Assembly: GCF_005885605.1 (NCBI RefSeq)
Contig: NZ_SZVP01000014.1
Coordinates: 36,299-100,298, forward strand
DNA: 64,000 bases
Direction of reading: 5' to 3'
Origin: Colwellia ponticola
GTDB taxonomy: Bacteria; Pseudomonadota; Gammaproteobacteria; Enterobacterales; Alteromonadaceae
Below the pieces are notes generated by a model, which searched no databases, had not been told where the DNA came from, and saw nothing but the letters and a program-made list of their open reading frames with translations. Both the position numbers and the translations under genes were made by a program. Of this stretch, positions 28,001 through 37,567 are shown piece by piece. Position 1 is the first letter of the stretch. The number at the start of each line of letters is the position of its first letter.

Positions 28001-28939
28001 TTAGCTGTCCATTAAGTCTTTGGTTTGTTGTAACGAGTCTGTAGTATTAAAACTGACACTGCGTAATGATTTATCTATACGCTTATTTAACCCTTGTAAA
28101 ACTTTACCTGGACCAACTTCAACAACTTTTTCAATGCCTTGCTGAGCTAAGATAGTAATGGTTTCACTCCAACGTACGGGTGAATAAAGTTGCTTAACTA
28201 GTGCAGATTTTATTGCTGTGCTGGTTGTTTCACTAACCACATCAACATTATTAATAACACTAATAACAGGTGTATTAAAGGTAACTTTATCTAACTCAAC
28301 AGCTAATTTATCAGCAGCATCGCTCATTAACGCACAATGTGATGGTACGCTTACCGGTAATGGTAGTACTCGTTTAGCTCCAGCGGCTTTACATAGTTCT
28401 CCAGCACGTTCAACGGCTTCTTTGTGACCGGCAATAACTACCTGACCAGGCGAGTTAAAATTCACCGCTGAGACCACTTGCTCTTGCTTGGCACTTTCAC
28501 AAGCGCTAATAATTTTATCATCGTCTAAACCAATAATAGCGGCCATCGCGCCAACACCTGCAGGCACGCAAGCTTGCATAAACTCACCACGCTTTTCAAC
28601 TAAAACAACGGCGTCACTTAACGAGAAAACGCCAGCACAGACTAGCGCTGAGTACTCACCTAAACTGTGACCTGCCATGACATCAGGCATTACTGTCGAT
28701 TCTGCTTGCCACACGCGCCATAAAGCAACACTGGCCGTTAATAAAGCGGGTTGAGTAAAATTAGTTTGATTAAGTTTTTCTGCTGGACCTTGAGCAACTA
28801 ATTGCCATAAGTCATAACCTAGCGCTGCTGATGCTTCTTTAAAAGTATCTTGTACGATACTGTGCTCTGCAAAGTCACTGAGCATGGCAACAGTTTGTGA
28901 TCCTTGTCCTGGAAAAACGAATGCTAATTTATTGTGCAT
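28001..28939 (-). CDS. fabD: Malonyl-CoA:ACP transacylase
   Basis: 312 residues. It transfers malonyl from CoA to ACP. The nucleophile Ser92 is in 'AGHSLGEYSALV', the N-terminal oxyanion motif is 'FPGQGSQ', and the catalytic His sits in 'VPSHCALM'. The gene follows plsX with a 149-base gap in which the usual fabH is absent. The downstream gap to fabG is about 117 bases. Confidence 0.96.
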   Translation of the reverse strand: MHNKLAFVFPGQGSQTVAMLSDFAEHSIVQDTFKEASAALGYDLWQLVAQGPAEKLNQTNFTQPALLTASVALWRVWQAESTVMPDVMAGHSLGEYSALVCAGVFSLSDAVVLVEKRGEFMQACVPAGVGAMAAIIGLDDDKIISACESAKQEQVVSAVNFNSPGQVVIAGHKEAVERAGELCKAAGAKRVLPLPVSVPSHCALMSDAADKLAVELDKVTFNTPVISVINNVDVVSETTSTAIKSALVKQLYSPVRWSETITILAQQGIEKVVEVGPGKVLQGLNKRIDKSLRSVSFNTTDSLQQTKDLMDS

Positions 28940-29088
28940 ATTGATACTCTATTTAAGTTCTGTTTAGGTTTTATGTAAAGTCTATAGTAAGTTCAAATTA
29001 AATTTTTATGGATAATACGTTAATATTAAGTCGCTGAAAAAATAAGTAATTTAGTTTATTTACTCTATAAGTGTAACGGGAAAAGTAA

Positions 29089-30138
29089 TTATCGAACGGT
29101 AAAATTATGTTCAAATGAATTTTTAATTTTCTCAGGAACCTGCCTTTCAACTTCCTTTATCGCCTCTTCTATGGCAGATAAAAAAGCACTCGCATTTGCA
29201 TTACCATGACTCTTAACCACTATACCGCGTAATCCTATCAAACTTGCGCCGTTATACTGGTCGGGGTTCATGGTTTTGAAGAGTTTTTTAAAGCTTGGTT
29301 TAATCAATGAACCAAATAATTTAGCTAATAAGCTCGCACTGAAGGCGGTTTTAGATTTTTGATAGACTAAGCGTGCCACACCCTCACAGGTTTTTAATGC
29401 CACATTGCCAACAAAACCATCACAAACAATAACATCAGCTTTATTAGAAAAGATATCACAGCCTTCAATAAAGCCTACATAGTTAATATCTTTATTCTCA
29501 CTTAGTTCAAGTGCCGCCATTTTTATATGGTCGCTACCTTTAATGGCTTCTTCACCCATGTTAAGTAGAGCAATACGCGGCTTAGTAATACCATCAACCT
29601 GCTCGGCCATCACTGAGCCCATTACACCAAATTGATATAACACATGTGAATCACAAAAAACGTTTGCGCCTAAATCAAGCATAAATACGCGTTTTTTAGC
29701 GTCGTGAGTAGGTAAAGAAGAAATAAGCGCTGGACGCTCTACCCCGGGTATATTCTTTAAGACAAAGTGTGCCATTGAAAATAATGCACCCGTATTACCC
29801 GCGCTTACACAAGCTTGTGCTCGTCCTTCATTAACAAGGTCAAGCGCTTTGCGCATCGATGAGTCTTTTTTGTTTCTCAAAGCAACAATAGGTTTATCCG
29901 ACATTAAAACAACTTCTGTGGTCGGAAAAATACTTAACTGTTTATGATTAGCTAATTGTTCTGGGGAGATTTTTAAACGAGCGAGGTTTTTTGTAATGAT
30001 GTCTGCATCACCACAAAGAATAAGGTGCAAGTTAGGCTGTTTTTTAATAGCCATTATTGCTGCAGAAATTGTTATAGAGGGGCCATGGTCGCCCCCCATA
30101 ACATCTAACACTATGGTTAGATCACTATTTAAGCTCAA
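29089..30138 (-). CDS. plsX: Phosphate acyltransferase PlsX, TTG start
   Basis: 349 residues. It makes acyl-phosphate from acyl-ACP, the first committed step toward phospholipids with PlsY. The N-terminal 'VLDVMGGDHGPSITISAA' and later 'SAGNTGALFSMAHFVL', 'LDLGANVFCD' and 'GFVGNVALKTCEG' are family signatures. The frame's first start is TTG30138, with a weak AGG nine bases upstream; no ATG is available before the conserved 'DVMGGD'. It follows rpmF by 42 bases, as in most gammaproteobacteria. Confidence 0.95.
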   Translation of the reverse strand: MSLNSDLTIVLDVMGGDHGPSITISAAIMAIKKQPNLHLILCGDADIITKNLARLKISPEQLANHKQLSIFPTTEVVLMSDKPIVALRNKKDSSMRKALDLVNEGRAQACVSAGNTGALFSMAHFVLKNIPGVERPALISSLPTHDAKKRVFMLDLGANVFCDSHVLYQFGVMGSVMAEQVDGITKPRIALLNMGEEAIKGSDHIKMAALELSENKDINYVGFIEGCDIFSNKADVIVCDGFVGNVALKTCEGVARLVYQKSKTAFSASLLAKLFGSLIKPSFKKLFKTMNPDQYNGASLIGLRGIVVKSHGNANASAFLSAIEEAIKEVERQVPEKIKNSFEHNFTVR

Positions 30139-30180
30139 ACTACGTAAGCCTAAACTATTTTACAATAACGAAGTAACCGC

Positions 30181-30351
30181 TTATTTAGCGATTACTTTAA
30201 CGCCTTTGTAAAAACCATCAGCGGTAACATGGTGACGACGATGCGTTTCACCAGATACTGGATCTACTGATAAGTTTTCTACTGTTAATGCATCATGTGA
30301 ACGGCGCATGCCACGTCTTGAACGAGATTTTTTACTTTTTTGTACTGCCAT
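30181..30351 (-). CDS. rpmF: Ribosomal protein bL32
   Basis: 56 residues, a short gene. The translation begins '[20 protein letters not shown]', continues with '[14 protein letters not shown]' and ends 'KVIAK'. It lacks the paired zinc-binding cysteines seen in some L32 proteins, as in E. coli L32. AGGAG six bases before ATG30351 is a strong ribosome binding site. It lies between yceD and plsX in the usual ribosomal/lipid operon. Confidence 0.97.
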   Translation of the reverse strand: MAVQKSKKSRSRRGMRRSHDALTVENLSVDPVSGETHRRHHVTADGFYKGVKVIAK

Positions 30352-30399
30352 GAGTTACTCCTGAACAGGTTATAAGTTAAAAGACTTTATGCCTATCAA

Positions 30400-30912
30400 C
30401 TATTTGAGTTGTTTTAATAAATCAAATGGATTTGGCTTCTCAAGCTCTTCTGGCAATTCACCCCAAACTGAATCAGCATCAGCTGAACAATCTTGAATGT
30501 TGTGCCGTGGAATTAACGGGATAGCAAGCATTAACTCTTCCTCCACTAATTCACGCAAGTTTACTTCGCCATTTTCATCTAATTCGACTACGTCATAATA
30601 TGACGGTATTTTCTCAGCGGCTTCCTCATTTTTGGCCGGACTAAAAGTAAAATCTACTTCAAGTGCCTTATCAAAACTTTCGTTACACCGCTGACAAGTT
30701 AATGCAACTAATGTCGAACTTGACCCTGACATAACTGTCAAACCAAGCTCATCGACATCAAACTTCACACTAACTTGAACATACTCGCTTCTGCTTTCGC
30801 ATTCAGCAAGCAATCTAGTCATATCAGACAATTTAAACACACCTTCGCACACGAGTCTGCGTTGCGCGCTACGTGATGGGCTAATTGTTACTGGAAGTTT
30901 AAGATTCTGCAT
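30400..30912 (-). CDS. yceD: YceD/DUF177 family protein (23S rRNA accumulation protein)
   Basis: 170 residues. The family is known from E. coli YceD and plant homologues, which affect 23S rRNA accumulation. The cysteine pair in 'LTCQRCNESFD' (about residues 70-80) and the acidic C-terminal half with 'YYDVVELDENGEVNLRELVEEELMLAIPLIPRH' (quoted region about 100-135) are typical, as is the closing 'NPFDLLKQLK'. Cotranscription with rpmF (48-base gap) is the standard arrangement. Confidence 0.92.
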   Translation of the reverse strand: MQNLKLPVTISPSRSAQRRLVCEGVFKLSDMTRLLAECESRSEYVQVSVKFDVDELGLTVMSGSSSTLVALTCQRCNESFDKALEVDFTFSPAKNEEAAEKIPSYYDVVELDENGEVNLRELVEEELMLAIPLIPRHNIQDCSADADSVWGELPEELEKPNPFDLLKQLK

Positions 30913-31205
30913 AAGGCGCGCATATTATATTTCCTACAGGCAAGTGTCAAAAGAAAATTGCACTATTTTGTTTAAAAGCCCAAGATAGTCCCAATATTAA
31001 TAGTAATCGTTGATTAATTGCTTATTTTGACAACAATCATACCGTTAATAAAAGTCCAGTTAGCTATCGCTATTGATAGTTATAGGACTTTACAATAATC
31101 TTATATTATTCAATGAAAAAAATTATATAGACAGATTTTATAAAGATAGACTTAATATAGCTATGTCAGTCTGCCTATAAAATATCATCACAAAAAAGGC
31201 TCCTT

Positions 31206-31811
31206 ATGAAAACCTTAGTATTAGGCTCTACCTCCCCATTTCGTAAATCTATTTTAGAAAAGCTACAACTGCCTTTTGATTGTGCAAAACCTGATATTGA
31301 TGAAACAGAAAAAGCAGGAGAATCTCCGCAAGCTTTAGTTGAACGTCTTGCCATAGAAAAAGCTAAAGCGGTTAAAGCACACTACCCCAACGCGTTAATC
31401 ATCGGCTCAGATCAGGTGGCGGTATGTGAGGGTGAAATACTAGGAAAACCTCATAATTTTGAGAACGGCGTGCTTCAATTAACTAAATTTAGTGGCAAAA
31501 GCATTACCTTCTACACCGGCTTATGTGTTTATGACAGTGAAAAAGATAAGGCGACTGCCTTGGTTGAACCTTTTACCGTACACTTTAACCAACTCAGTAT
31601 AGAAGAAATACAAAACTACCTGCATGCAGAGCAACCTTATAACTGTGCGGGTAGTTTTAAAAGTGAAGGTTTAGGTATTTGTTTATTTAGTAAGCTTGAA
31701 GGTGATGATCCTAATACCTTGATCGGGCTACCATTAATTAAACTTGTTTCGCTATTAAAGCAACATGGTCTCGATGTATTAGCCGAGCAAGGCAAACTGA
31801 CTAAGCCTTAG
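31206..31811 (+). CDS. Maf family nucleotide pyrophosphatase (YceF type)
   Basis: 201 residues. Maf proteins hydrolyse non-canonical nucleoside triphosphates; the YceF branch prefers 7-methyl-GTP. The N-terminal 'LGSTSPFRKSILEKLQLPF', 'ALIIGSDQVAV', 'LGKPHNFENGVLQL' and 'CAGSFKSEGLG' match YceF. The gene is divergent from yceD across a 293-base gap and convergent with the HAD gene, whose stop it overlaps by 11 bases. In E. coli yceF sits between rluC and yceD, so the local order is conserved apart from the HAD insertion. Confidence 0.9.
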   Translation: MKTLVLGSTSPFRKSILEKLQLPFDCAKPDIDETEKAGESPQALVERLAIEKAKAVKAHYPNALIIGSDQVAVCEGEILGKPHNFENGVLQLTKFSGKSITFYTGLCVYDSEKDKATALVEPFTVHFNQLSIEEIQNYLHAEQPYNCAGSFKSEGLGICLFSKLEGDDPNTLIGLPLIKLVSLLKQHGLDVLAEQGKLTKP

Positions 31812-32469
31812 CTAAAACCCGACTAGGCAATAGTAATTGTTGTAATTGCGCCAATGAATCAACAATCGCAACGGGTTGGTATTGCGTTAATATTTCTCTG
31901 TCGTGTACACCTAGAGTAATACCTATGCTATCAATACCCGCTGCTTGCGCCATTTTCATATCGTGACTAGTATCACCAATCATCACCGCTTGTTCAGCAC
32001 TAACCCCTAACTCTGCAATTAAGCTTAATAACATTTGCGGATCAGGCTTAGAGCGCGCTTCATCGGCACAACGTGAGGCATGGAAAAAATGCTCTGTTTG
32101 TGTCGCTGAAAAAACCCGCTGTAAACCTTCTCGGCCTTTGCCAGTCGCTACCGCTAATAATTTATCCTCATCCTTCAGTGCTTTTAATAACGTTAAGGCA
32201 TGTTCAAATAAAGGTGAAGGCGTTAAATCGGCTTCCACATAGTGATATTTATATTGCTCACGCAACACAGCCATATCCGTTTGAGAAGCACCTGGAAATA
32301 AGATATTAAGCGCCTTGGGTAAACTTAAACCAATAATATCTTTGACGCTTTGTACTGTCGGTATCGTTAATTGGCAATACTGTGCTGAAGCCTGTATTGA
32401 GGAAACAATGCGAGCAATAGAGTCCATCAGGGTGCCATCCCAATCAAAAATAACTAATTTATAGTTCAT
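31801..32469 (-). CDS. HAD-superfamily hydrolase (phosphoglycolate phosphatase-like)
   Basis: 222 residues. Motif I 'FDWDGTLMDS' gives the nucleophile and acid/base aspartates, motif II lies in 'LLAVATGKG', motif III is the Lys in 'ARSKPDPQML', and motif IV is 'MIGDTSHDM'. The cap domain is helical (class C1). The closest named relatives are Gph-like phosphatases, but the substrate cannot be told from motifs. It starts two bases after the rluC stop, so the two are a transcription unit. Its 3' end overlaps maf tail to tail by 11 bases. Confidence 0.9.
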   Translation of the reverse strand: MNYKLVIFDWDGTLMDSIARIVSSIQASAQYCQLTIPTVQSVKDIIGLSLPKALNILFPGASQTDMAVLREQYKYHYVEADLTPSPLFEHALTLLKALKDEDKLLAVATGKGREGLQRVFSATQTEHFFHASRCADEARSKPDPQMLLSLIAELGVSAEQAVMIGDTSHDMKMAQAAGIDSIGITLGVHDREILTQYQPVAIVDSLAQLQQLLLPSRVLAKA

Positions 32470-32471
32470 CG

Positions 32472-33572
32472 TTATTCTTTTACCAACTTAGTTAACAGTT
32501 TCTCTAAACTTGCTTCTAGTGGCGCTTCAATTTTTAAGCGCTGTTCTGTGTGTGGGTGAGTAAACTCAATACTAGCCGCATGTAAGAACAGCCTTTTTAA
32601 GCCTTTGCTTTTCATTTGCTCGTCAAATTCTTCATGACCATACTTTGCATCCATAGCAATTGAGTGACCACTGGTTTGACAATGTACACGTATTTGATGA
32701 GTGCGACCTGTGACAGGAAAAGCTCTCACTAAGGTAGCGCCGCGATAACGCTCTAATACTCTAAAGCGAGTTTCAGACTCTTTACCAAGCTGGTTATCAA
32801 CAATAACAACGCGTTCACCTGATTTTAAATCGTTTTTCTTAAGTGCAGCGGTTACTTTGGTCAATTTACTAGGCCAATGGCCTTTAACCAATGCATGATA
32901 AAATTTTTGCACGTTTTTTTCACGAAACTGTTCATGTAAATGACGTAACGTAGAACGCTTTTTAGCCACCAGTAAACAACCTGAAGTATCTCTGTCTAAA
33001 CGGTGCACCAACTCTAACATTCTCGCTTCAGGTCTTAAGGCACGTAATGCTTCAATTAAACCAAAACTTAAACCACTACCCCCATGAACTGCCATGCCAG
33101 ACGGTTTATTAATAACGATTAATCGATCATCTTCAAACAAAATTTGCTTTTCTAAACTAGCAACAACATTTAACCCCGTAGAGACGGTGTCTTTATCTTC
33201 TGACACGCGAATAGGCGCAATACGTAATTCATCGTTGATAACTAATTTATACACAGGTTTAATGCGCTTTTTATTAACTCTAATTTCACCCTTGCGCAAT
33301 AAACGGTAAAGGTGGCTTTTAGGTACACCTTTTAGCGTTCTTAATAAGAAGTTGTCAATGCGTTGCCCTGCATCTTCACTATCGATAGTAATAAAGCGTA
33401 CTTTCGCTTTTTCTAACGCGGGCTCGATCGCCGGCTCAATAGGCTTTTTCTCTAGCACAACTTTTTTTGGCGTAACTTTTTTCGGTTGACTGTTTTTCCC
33501 AACAATGCGGGATTGGCTCTTTAATTTAATTTTAGGCACGTGATTGGCTTTTTTGGTGTTAATTTCTTTCAT
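32472..33572 (-). CDS. rluC: 23S rRNA pseudouridine synthase RluC
   Basis: 366 residues. It makes pseudouridines at 955, 2504 and 2580 of 23S rRNA in E. coli. An S4 RNA-binding domain (about 68-115, 'QRIDNFLLRTLKGVPKSHLYRLLRKGEIRVN', shown here as a region) precedes the catalytic domain with Asp193 in 'HRLDRDTSGCLLVAK'. The protein carries about 45 extra lysine-rich N-terminal residues compared with E. coli RluC (319 aa), probably a disordered RNA-binding tail. It is divergent from rne, as in E. coli. Confidence 0.94.
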   Translation of the reverse strand: MKEINTKKANHVPKIKLKSQSRIVGKNSQPKKVTPKKVVLEKKPIEPAIEPALEKAKVRFITIDSEDAGQRIDNFLLRTLKGVPKSHLYRLLRKGEIRVNKKRIKPVYKLVINDELRIAPIRVSEDKDTVSTGLNVVASLEKQILFEDDRLIVINKPSGMAVHGGSGLSFGLIEALRALRPEARMLELVHRLDRDTSGCLLVAKKRSTLRHLHEQFREKNVQKFYHALVKGHWPSKLTKVTAALKKNDLKSGERVVIVDNQLGKESETRFRVLERYRGATLVRAFPVTGRTHQIRVHCQTSGHSIAMDAKYGHEEFDEQMKSKGLKRLFLHAASIEFTHPHTEQRLKIEAPLEASLEKLLTKLVKE

Positions 33573-34322
33573 GGCCAGAGTTTAACACACTTTATTTAGC
33601 TAATAATGCAATTAAGCTGCTTTTTTGTTGGCTAAATGATAAAGATAGTGGGATAATATGGAGGTTATTAGTTGATATTTAACGCTAACTGCTTAGCTAA
33701 CTACTTAATGATGCAGTGTATATGAAGATATATAAACAAGTATGAAGGTATATGAATAAGTCATATTAATAATTCATACACGGCTAATCAACGTAACAAT
33801 TTAACCCTAGATGCTTTAAAGAGAGACGTAAGAGGCAAACTGCGGCCACATCCCTATGCGATATTTTATGTAATGAACTGCTCATTTTAGCGTGTTTACC
33901 TAAAAAAAAGACATAGTGATAGTACGGCCTATTGTATTTGTTAACACAGTAAATCACCCTTATTGATGGTTTACTCATTGTAGCTTGTTAACAAAGCATA
34001 AACAGTTTTAACATTTTGATTTTAATCTGTTATCAGTCCAGCACCATAAAGCAATTATTATAAAAAATAATACCACCGCATATACGCTGGTATTTTGCAC
34101 AGCACATCCGCTGAGCACATAAAGAAATAACTTAACATTGCCTACCTTAATGATTAAAGGCGATGATATAAAAAACAATCCGAACTTATAATAGCTTAAC
34201 CTGATTTTATGGCAGGTTAACCATGACAACCGTGAGGTTGACAAATTGCTGTTACCAGAAAAACAGATTGCTTTGTGTACTAAGCAAGCGTTGTGTTGTG
34301 ACTAAAATGAGTCCGACAAACT
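33573..34322 (+). other. rluC/rne divergent intergenic region with long rne leader
   Basis: About 750 bases without a credible gene. Two small minus-strand frames (33784-33978 and 34008-34244) have no family resemblance, and one overlaps the structured leader. A possible promoter is TTGTTA (33985-33990) with TAACAT 18 bases later, which would leave a leader of about 300 bases. A long 5' UTR is expected because E. coli rne is autoregulated through its leader. Confidence 0.6.
34070..34240 (+). promoter_or_regulatory. Structured rne 5' leader, candidate autoregulatory hairpins
   Basis: Three hairpins precede rne. ATACCA/TGGTAT (34070-34093) has an extra inner CG pair set. TTAACCTG (34196-34203) is perfectly complementary to CAGGTTAA (34213-34220). 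CAACC/GGTTG (34227-34240) is closed by a GTGA (GNRA-type) tetraloop. The last ends about 80 bases before the rne ATG. In E. coli a leader hairpin binds RNase E and senses its activity; equivalence here is inferred. Confidence 0.5.
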
Positions 34323-37300
34323 ATGAAACGTATGTTAATTAACGCTACCCAATCAGAAGAATTGCGCGTAGCACTAGTAGATGGCCAAAAGCTTTACGAT
34401 CTAGACATTGAAAGCCCTGGTCATGAACAAAAAAAATCTAATATTTACAAAGCAAAAATCACTCGTATTGAACCTTCTTTAGAAGCTGCTTTTGTTGACT
34501 ATGGTGCAGATCGCCATGGTTTTTTACCAATGAAAGAAATTGCCCGTGAATACTTTCCTAAAGGCTACACCTTCCAAGGTCGACCTAACATTAAAGAAGT
34601 GTTGCACGAAGGCCAAGAAGTTATCGTTCAAATTGATAAAGAAGAACGAGGTCAAAAAGGTGCCGCATTAACTACTTTTATTAGCCTTGCAGGCAGTTAT
34701 TTAGTGTTAATGCCTAATAATCCTCGTGCTGGTGGTATTTCTCGCCGTATTGAAGGTGATGAACGCACTGATTTAAAAGCCTCATTGAGTAAATTAGATT
34801 TACCTAAAGGCATGGGTTTAATTGTAAGAACTGCCGGAGTTGGCAAAGATTATGATGAACTAAAGTGGGATTTAAGTGTTCTTTTACATCATTGGCAAGC
34901 TATTACAGATGCGGGAAAAAGCCGCCCTGCTCCTTTCTTAATTCATCAAGAAACCAACCTAATTTTACGTGCAATTCGTGACTATTTACGTCGTGATATT
35001 GGCGAAGTATTAATTGACCGTCCTAAAACTTTTGAAAGTGTTAAAAAGCACATTGAAGTCGTTCGTCCTGACTTTTTAAGTAAAATAAAACTGTATAACA
35101 GCGACGTGCCTTTATTTACGCATTATCAAATTGAAACGCAAATTGAAACGGCCTTTCAACGTGAAGTACGCTTACCTTCTGGTGGTTCCATCGTTATTGA
35201 CCCTACTGAAGCGTTAACCTCCATTGATATTAACTCAGCACGAGCAACTAAAGGTAGCGACATTGAAGAAACTGCTTTTAATACCAACTTAGAAGCAGCT
35301 GAAGAGATTGCTCGCCAATTACGTTTACGTGACTTAGGTGGTTTAGTTGTTATCGATTTTATTGATATGACACCTGTGCGTCATCAACGTGAAGTTGAAA
35401 ACAGAATGCGTGATTCAGTTCACCAAGATAGAGCCCGTATTCAACTGGGTAAAATCTCTCGTTTTGGCTTGCTAGAAATGTCTCGCCAACGTTTACGTCC
35501 TTCTATTGGTGAAACAAGCCAAGGTGTTTGTCCACGTTGTAGTGGTACGGGCCATGTACGTGGTGTTGAATCTCTTGCTCTATCTATCTTGCGTTTAATG
35601 GAAGAAGAAGCAATAAAAGATAATACTCTACATGTACAAGCACAAGTGCCAGTACCTGTTGCCACTTATCTACTGAATGAAAAACGTCGCTCTGTTATGC
35701 ATATTGAAAAACATCATAATGTCAGAGTGTTAATCATTCCTAATCCACATATGGATACGCCACAATATGAAGTGGTACGCGTTAAAAATGATGAAACGGT
35801 TGAAGAAGCAAGTTATGAATTACCGGTAAAACAAGCGGAACTTGAAGAAGCTAAAATGCCTAAATTCGATAAAGTGATAAACAAACCTGACGAACCATTA
35901 ATTCAAGGTATGACATCACCAGCACGTGCTCCAAAAGCTGAAGTATCAAGTGCAAACACAGTATCGGTCGTAGCAACACAAACTAAACCTAGTGGCTTCT
36001 TTGGCTGGTTAAAAAGCTTATTTGTTACAGAAGAAAAAGTTGTTGAAACGAGTAAAGAAGAAAATAAAGAAGACACTACGCAACAAAAACCTAGACGTCC
36101 ACAAGAAAGATCAAGAAACCAACAAGCCAAACGTCGTAACAACCGTAATGGTAATCGTAATGGCAATACTAGTCGTCATACTAGTGAAGACACGGCTAAT
36201 CGCACTCCACGTGATGAAGAAGCAAACAAACCTAAAAGACAACCTCGTAAAAATGACAACAATGTAAATGTAGATAAAGACAAAGTTGTTAAAGAAGACA
36301 AAGTTGTTGAACGTCGTCAACGTAGAGCTAAACGCAAAACCGTACGTATTAAATCAACAGATAAAGTGGCTAATACCCAAAGCAATACGAGTAGTAAAGC
36401 AGCTGAAGCCTCTGTAGTTGCCAAAGCGGTTGACAGTGAAACAGTAGTAGATAGCCCTGTTGTTGATACCGTGGCGCAAAATGATGACAAACCACGTAAT
36501 AGACGTTCTCCTAGACACTTAAGAGCTAACGGTCAACGACGTCGTCGTAACAACAATGGTACTGAAGCGACAACGCAAACAGTAACAAGTGAAAATGTTG
36601 TTGATGAGTCTGTAGCCGCTCGTTACCCTAGCTCTGCTGAGACTGTCGCTGCTAATAACAGCGAGCACAATAATGTTGCACCTTCTTTAGACAAAGACAA
36701 AGTAGTAACGAAAGACGTTACTACAAATGTTGTTGAAACAAGTGAAGCTGCACCAGTTAACGTGCCCGTTGAAAAACCAGCTGTTAAAGCGCCTATTGAA
36801 GAAAAAGTTGAAGCACCGTCAGAAAAAGCCATCGCGGTAGATGCGCAACAAGCTAAGAATGATGCTGGAACAACTAATATTGCTGAACCAGTAACTCAAG
36901 CAGTAACGCCGACAGTGACAAAAACGCAACAACCGATGCCGTTAGCGCAAACAGACGAGCCTGCTACGACAACTAAAGCTTCTACTGACATCGCTCCTGA
37001 AGTCGTTAAAAAGGATGTTCAGAAGAAAGCTAAAGACGTTGTGAAAAAATCGGATGTTGAAACAAAGGTAACGCCTGAAGTGACTACTGAAGCGACTAAA
37101 CCGGTAAAACAACAAAAAGCTAAAGCGATTGACCCAGTTAATACTGACGTTAAAACCGATGTTGACACTGATAATGAGACTAGCAAGGAGCAACAAGCGA
37201 AAGTTGATGTTAAGGCGAAAGCGAAACAAACTAAAAAGCCGGCACCTGCAGCTAAAAAGGCAGTACCGAAGGATAAAAAATTAGCAAGACAAATTAAGAA

Positions 37301-37487
37301 AGCTAATAACCTGTCTGGTCATGCAACAGCGCCGATGACAAAAACGGAAACAATCACCACAATGAACGCACTCCCAACAAAGTTTATGGCAGATAGTGAG
37401 CGTCACGCTCATCAGTCATCAGGGAAAACCGCCATCATTGCAGATGTCATTAGCCGTAGTAGCGCACCAGCGACTAAGCCTCAGTAA
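34323..37487 (+). CDS. rne: Ribonuclease E
   Basis: 1054 residues, the endonuclease that starts mRNA decay and rRNA/tRNA processing and scaffolds the degradosome. The catalytic half has the S1 domain (about 37-120), metal-ligand aspartates Asp302 ('[10 protein letters not shown]') and Asp345 ('[10 protein letters not shown]'), and the zinc link Cys403-x-x-Cys406 in '[10 protein letters not shown]'. The C-terminal half is disordered and charged. It has a likely amphipathic membrane anchor '[10 protein letters not shown]' at 558-567, Arg/Asn-rich RNA-binding stretches near 590-690 and 720-745, and near the end 'GHATAPMT', which matches the PNPase-binding end of E. coli RNase E. A strong terminator follows. 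Confidence 0.97.
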   Translation: MKRMLINATQSEELRVALVDGQKLYDLDIESPGHEQKKSNIYKAKITRIEPSLEAAFVDYGADRHGFLPMKEIAREYFPKGYTFQGRPNIKEVLHEGQEVIVQIDKEERGQKGAALTTFISLAGSYLVLMPNNPRAGGISRRIEGDERTDLKASLSKLDLPKGMGLIVRTAGVGKDYDELKWDLSVLLHHWQAITDAGKSRPAPFLIHQETNLILRAIRDYLRRDIGEVLIDRPKTFESVKKHIEVVRPDFLSKIKLYNSDVPLFTHYQIETQIETAFQREVRLPSGGSIVIDPTEALTSIDINSARATKGSDIEETAFNTNLEAAEEIARQLRLRDLGGLVVIDFIDMTPVRHQREVENRMRDSVHQDRARIQLGKISRFGLLEMSRQRLRPSIGETSQGVCPRCSGTGHVRGVESLALSILRLMEEEAIKDNTLHVQAQVPVPVATYLLNEKRRSVMHIEKHHNVRVLIIPNPHMDTPQYEVVRVKNDETVEEASYELPVKQAELEEAKMPKFDKVINKPDEPLIQGMTSPARAPKAEVSSANTVSVVATQTKPSGFFGWLKSLFVTEEKVVETSKEENKEDTTQQKPRRPQERSRNQQAKRRNNRNGNRNGNTSRHTSEDTANRTPRDEEANKPKRQPRKNDNNVNVDKDKVVKEDKVVERRQRRAKRKTVRIKSTDKVANTQSNTSSKAAEASVVAKAVDSETVVDSPVVDTVAQNDDKPRNRRSPRHLRANGQRRRRNNNGTEATTQTVTSENVVDESVAARYPSSAETVAANNSEHNNVAPSLDKDKVVTKDVTTNVVETSEAAPVNVPVEKPAVKAPIEEKVEAPSEKAIAVDAQQAKNDAGTTNIAEPVTQAVTPTVTKTQQPMPLAQTDEPATTTKASTDIAPEVVKKDVQKKAKDVVKKSDVETKVTPEVTTEATKPVKQQKAKAIDPVNTDVKTDVDTDNETSKEQQAKVDVKAKAKQTKKPAPAAKKAVPKDKKLARQIKKANNLSGHATAPMTKTETITTMNALPTKFMADSERHAHQSSGKTAIIADVISRSSAPATKPQ

Positions 37488-37517
37488 AGTCGTAGCTTAA
37501 CGTTACGCGTAAAAAAA

Positions 37518-37549
37518 CCAGTTATAATGTTTATAACTGGTTTTTTTTT
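37518..37549. terminator. Strong intrinsic terminator between rne and eda
   Basis: CCAGTTATAA (37518-37527) pairs perfectly with TTATAACTGG (37531-37540) around a 3-base loop, followed by nine T residues. An A-run precedes the stem, so it also works for eda, which converges from the right and ends at 37568. Confidence 0.93.
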
Positions 37550-37567
37550 GCCTAGTGGATATAACGA

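Noticed and set aside
33784..34244. Two small minus-strand frames (64 and 78 codons) between rluC and rne
   Set aside because: No recognisable family, poor starts, and the second overlaps the structured rne leader, which explains the sequence better.
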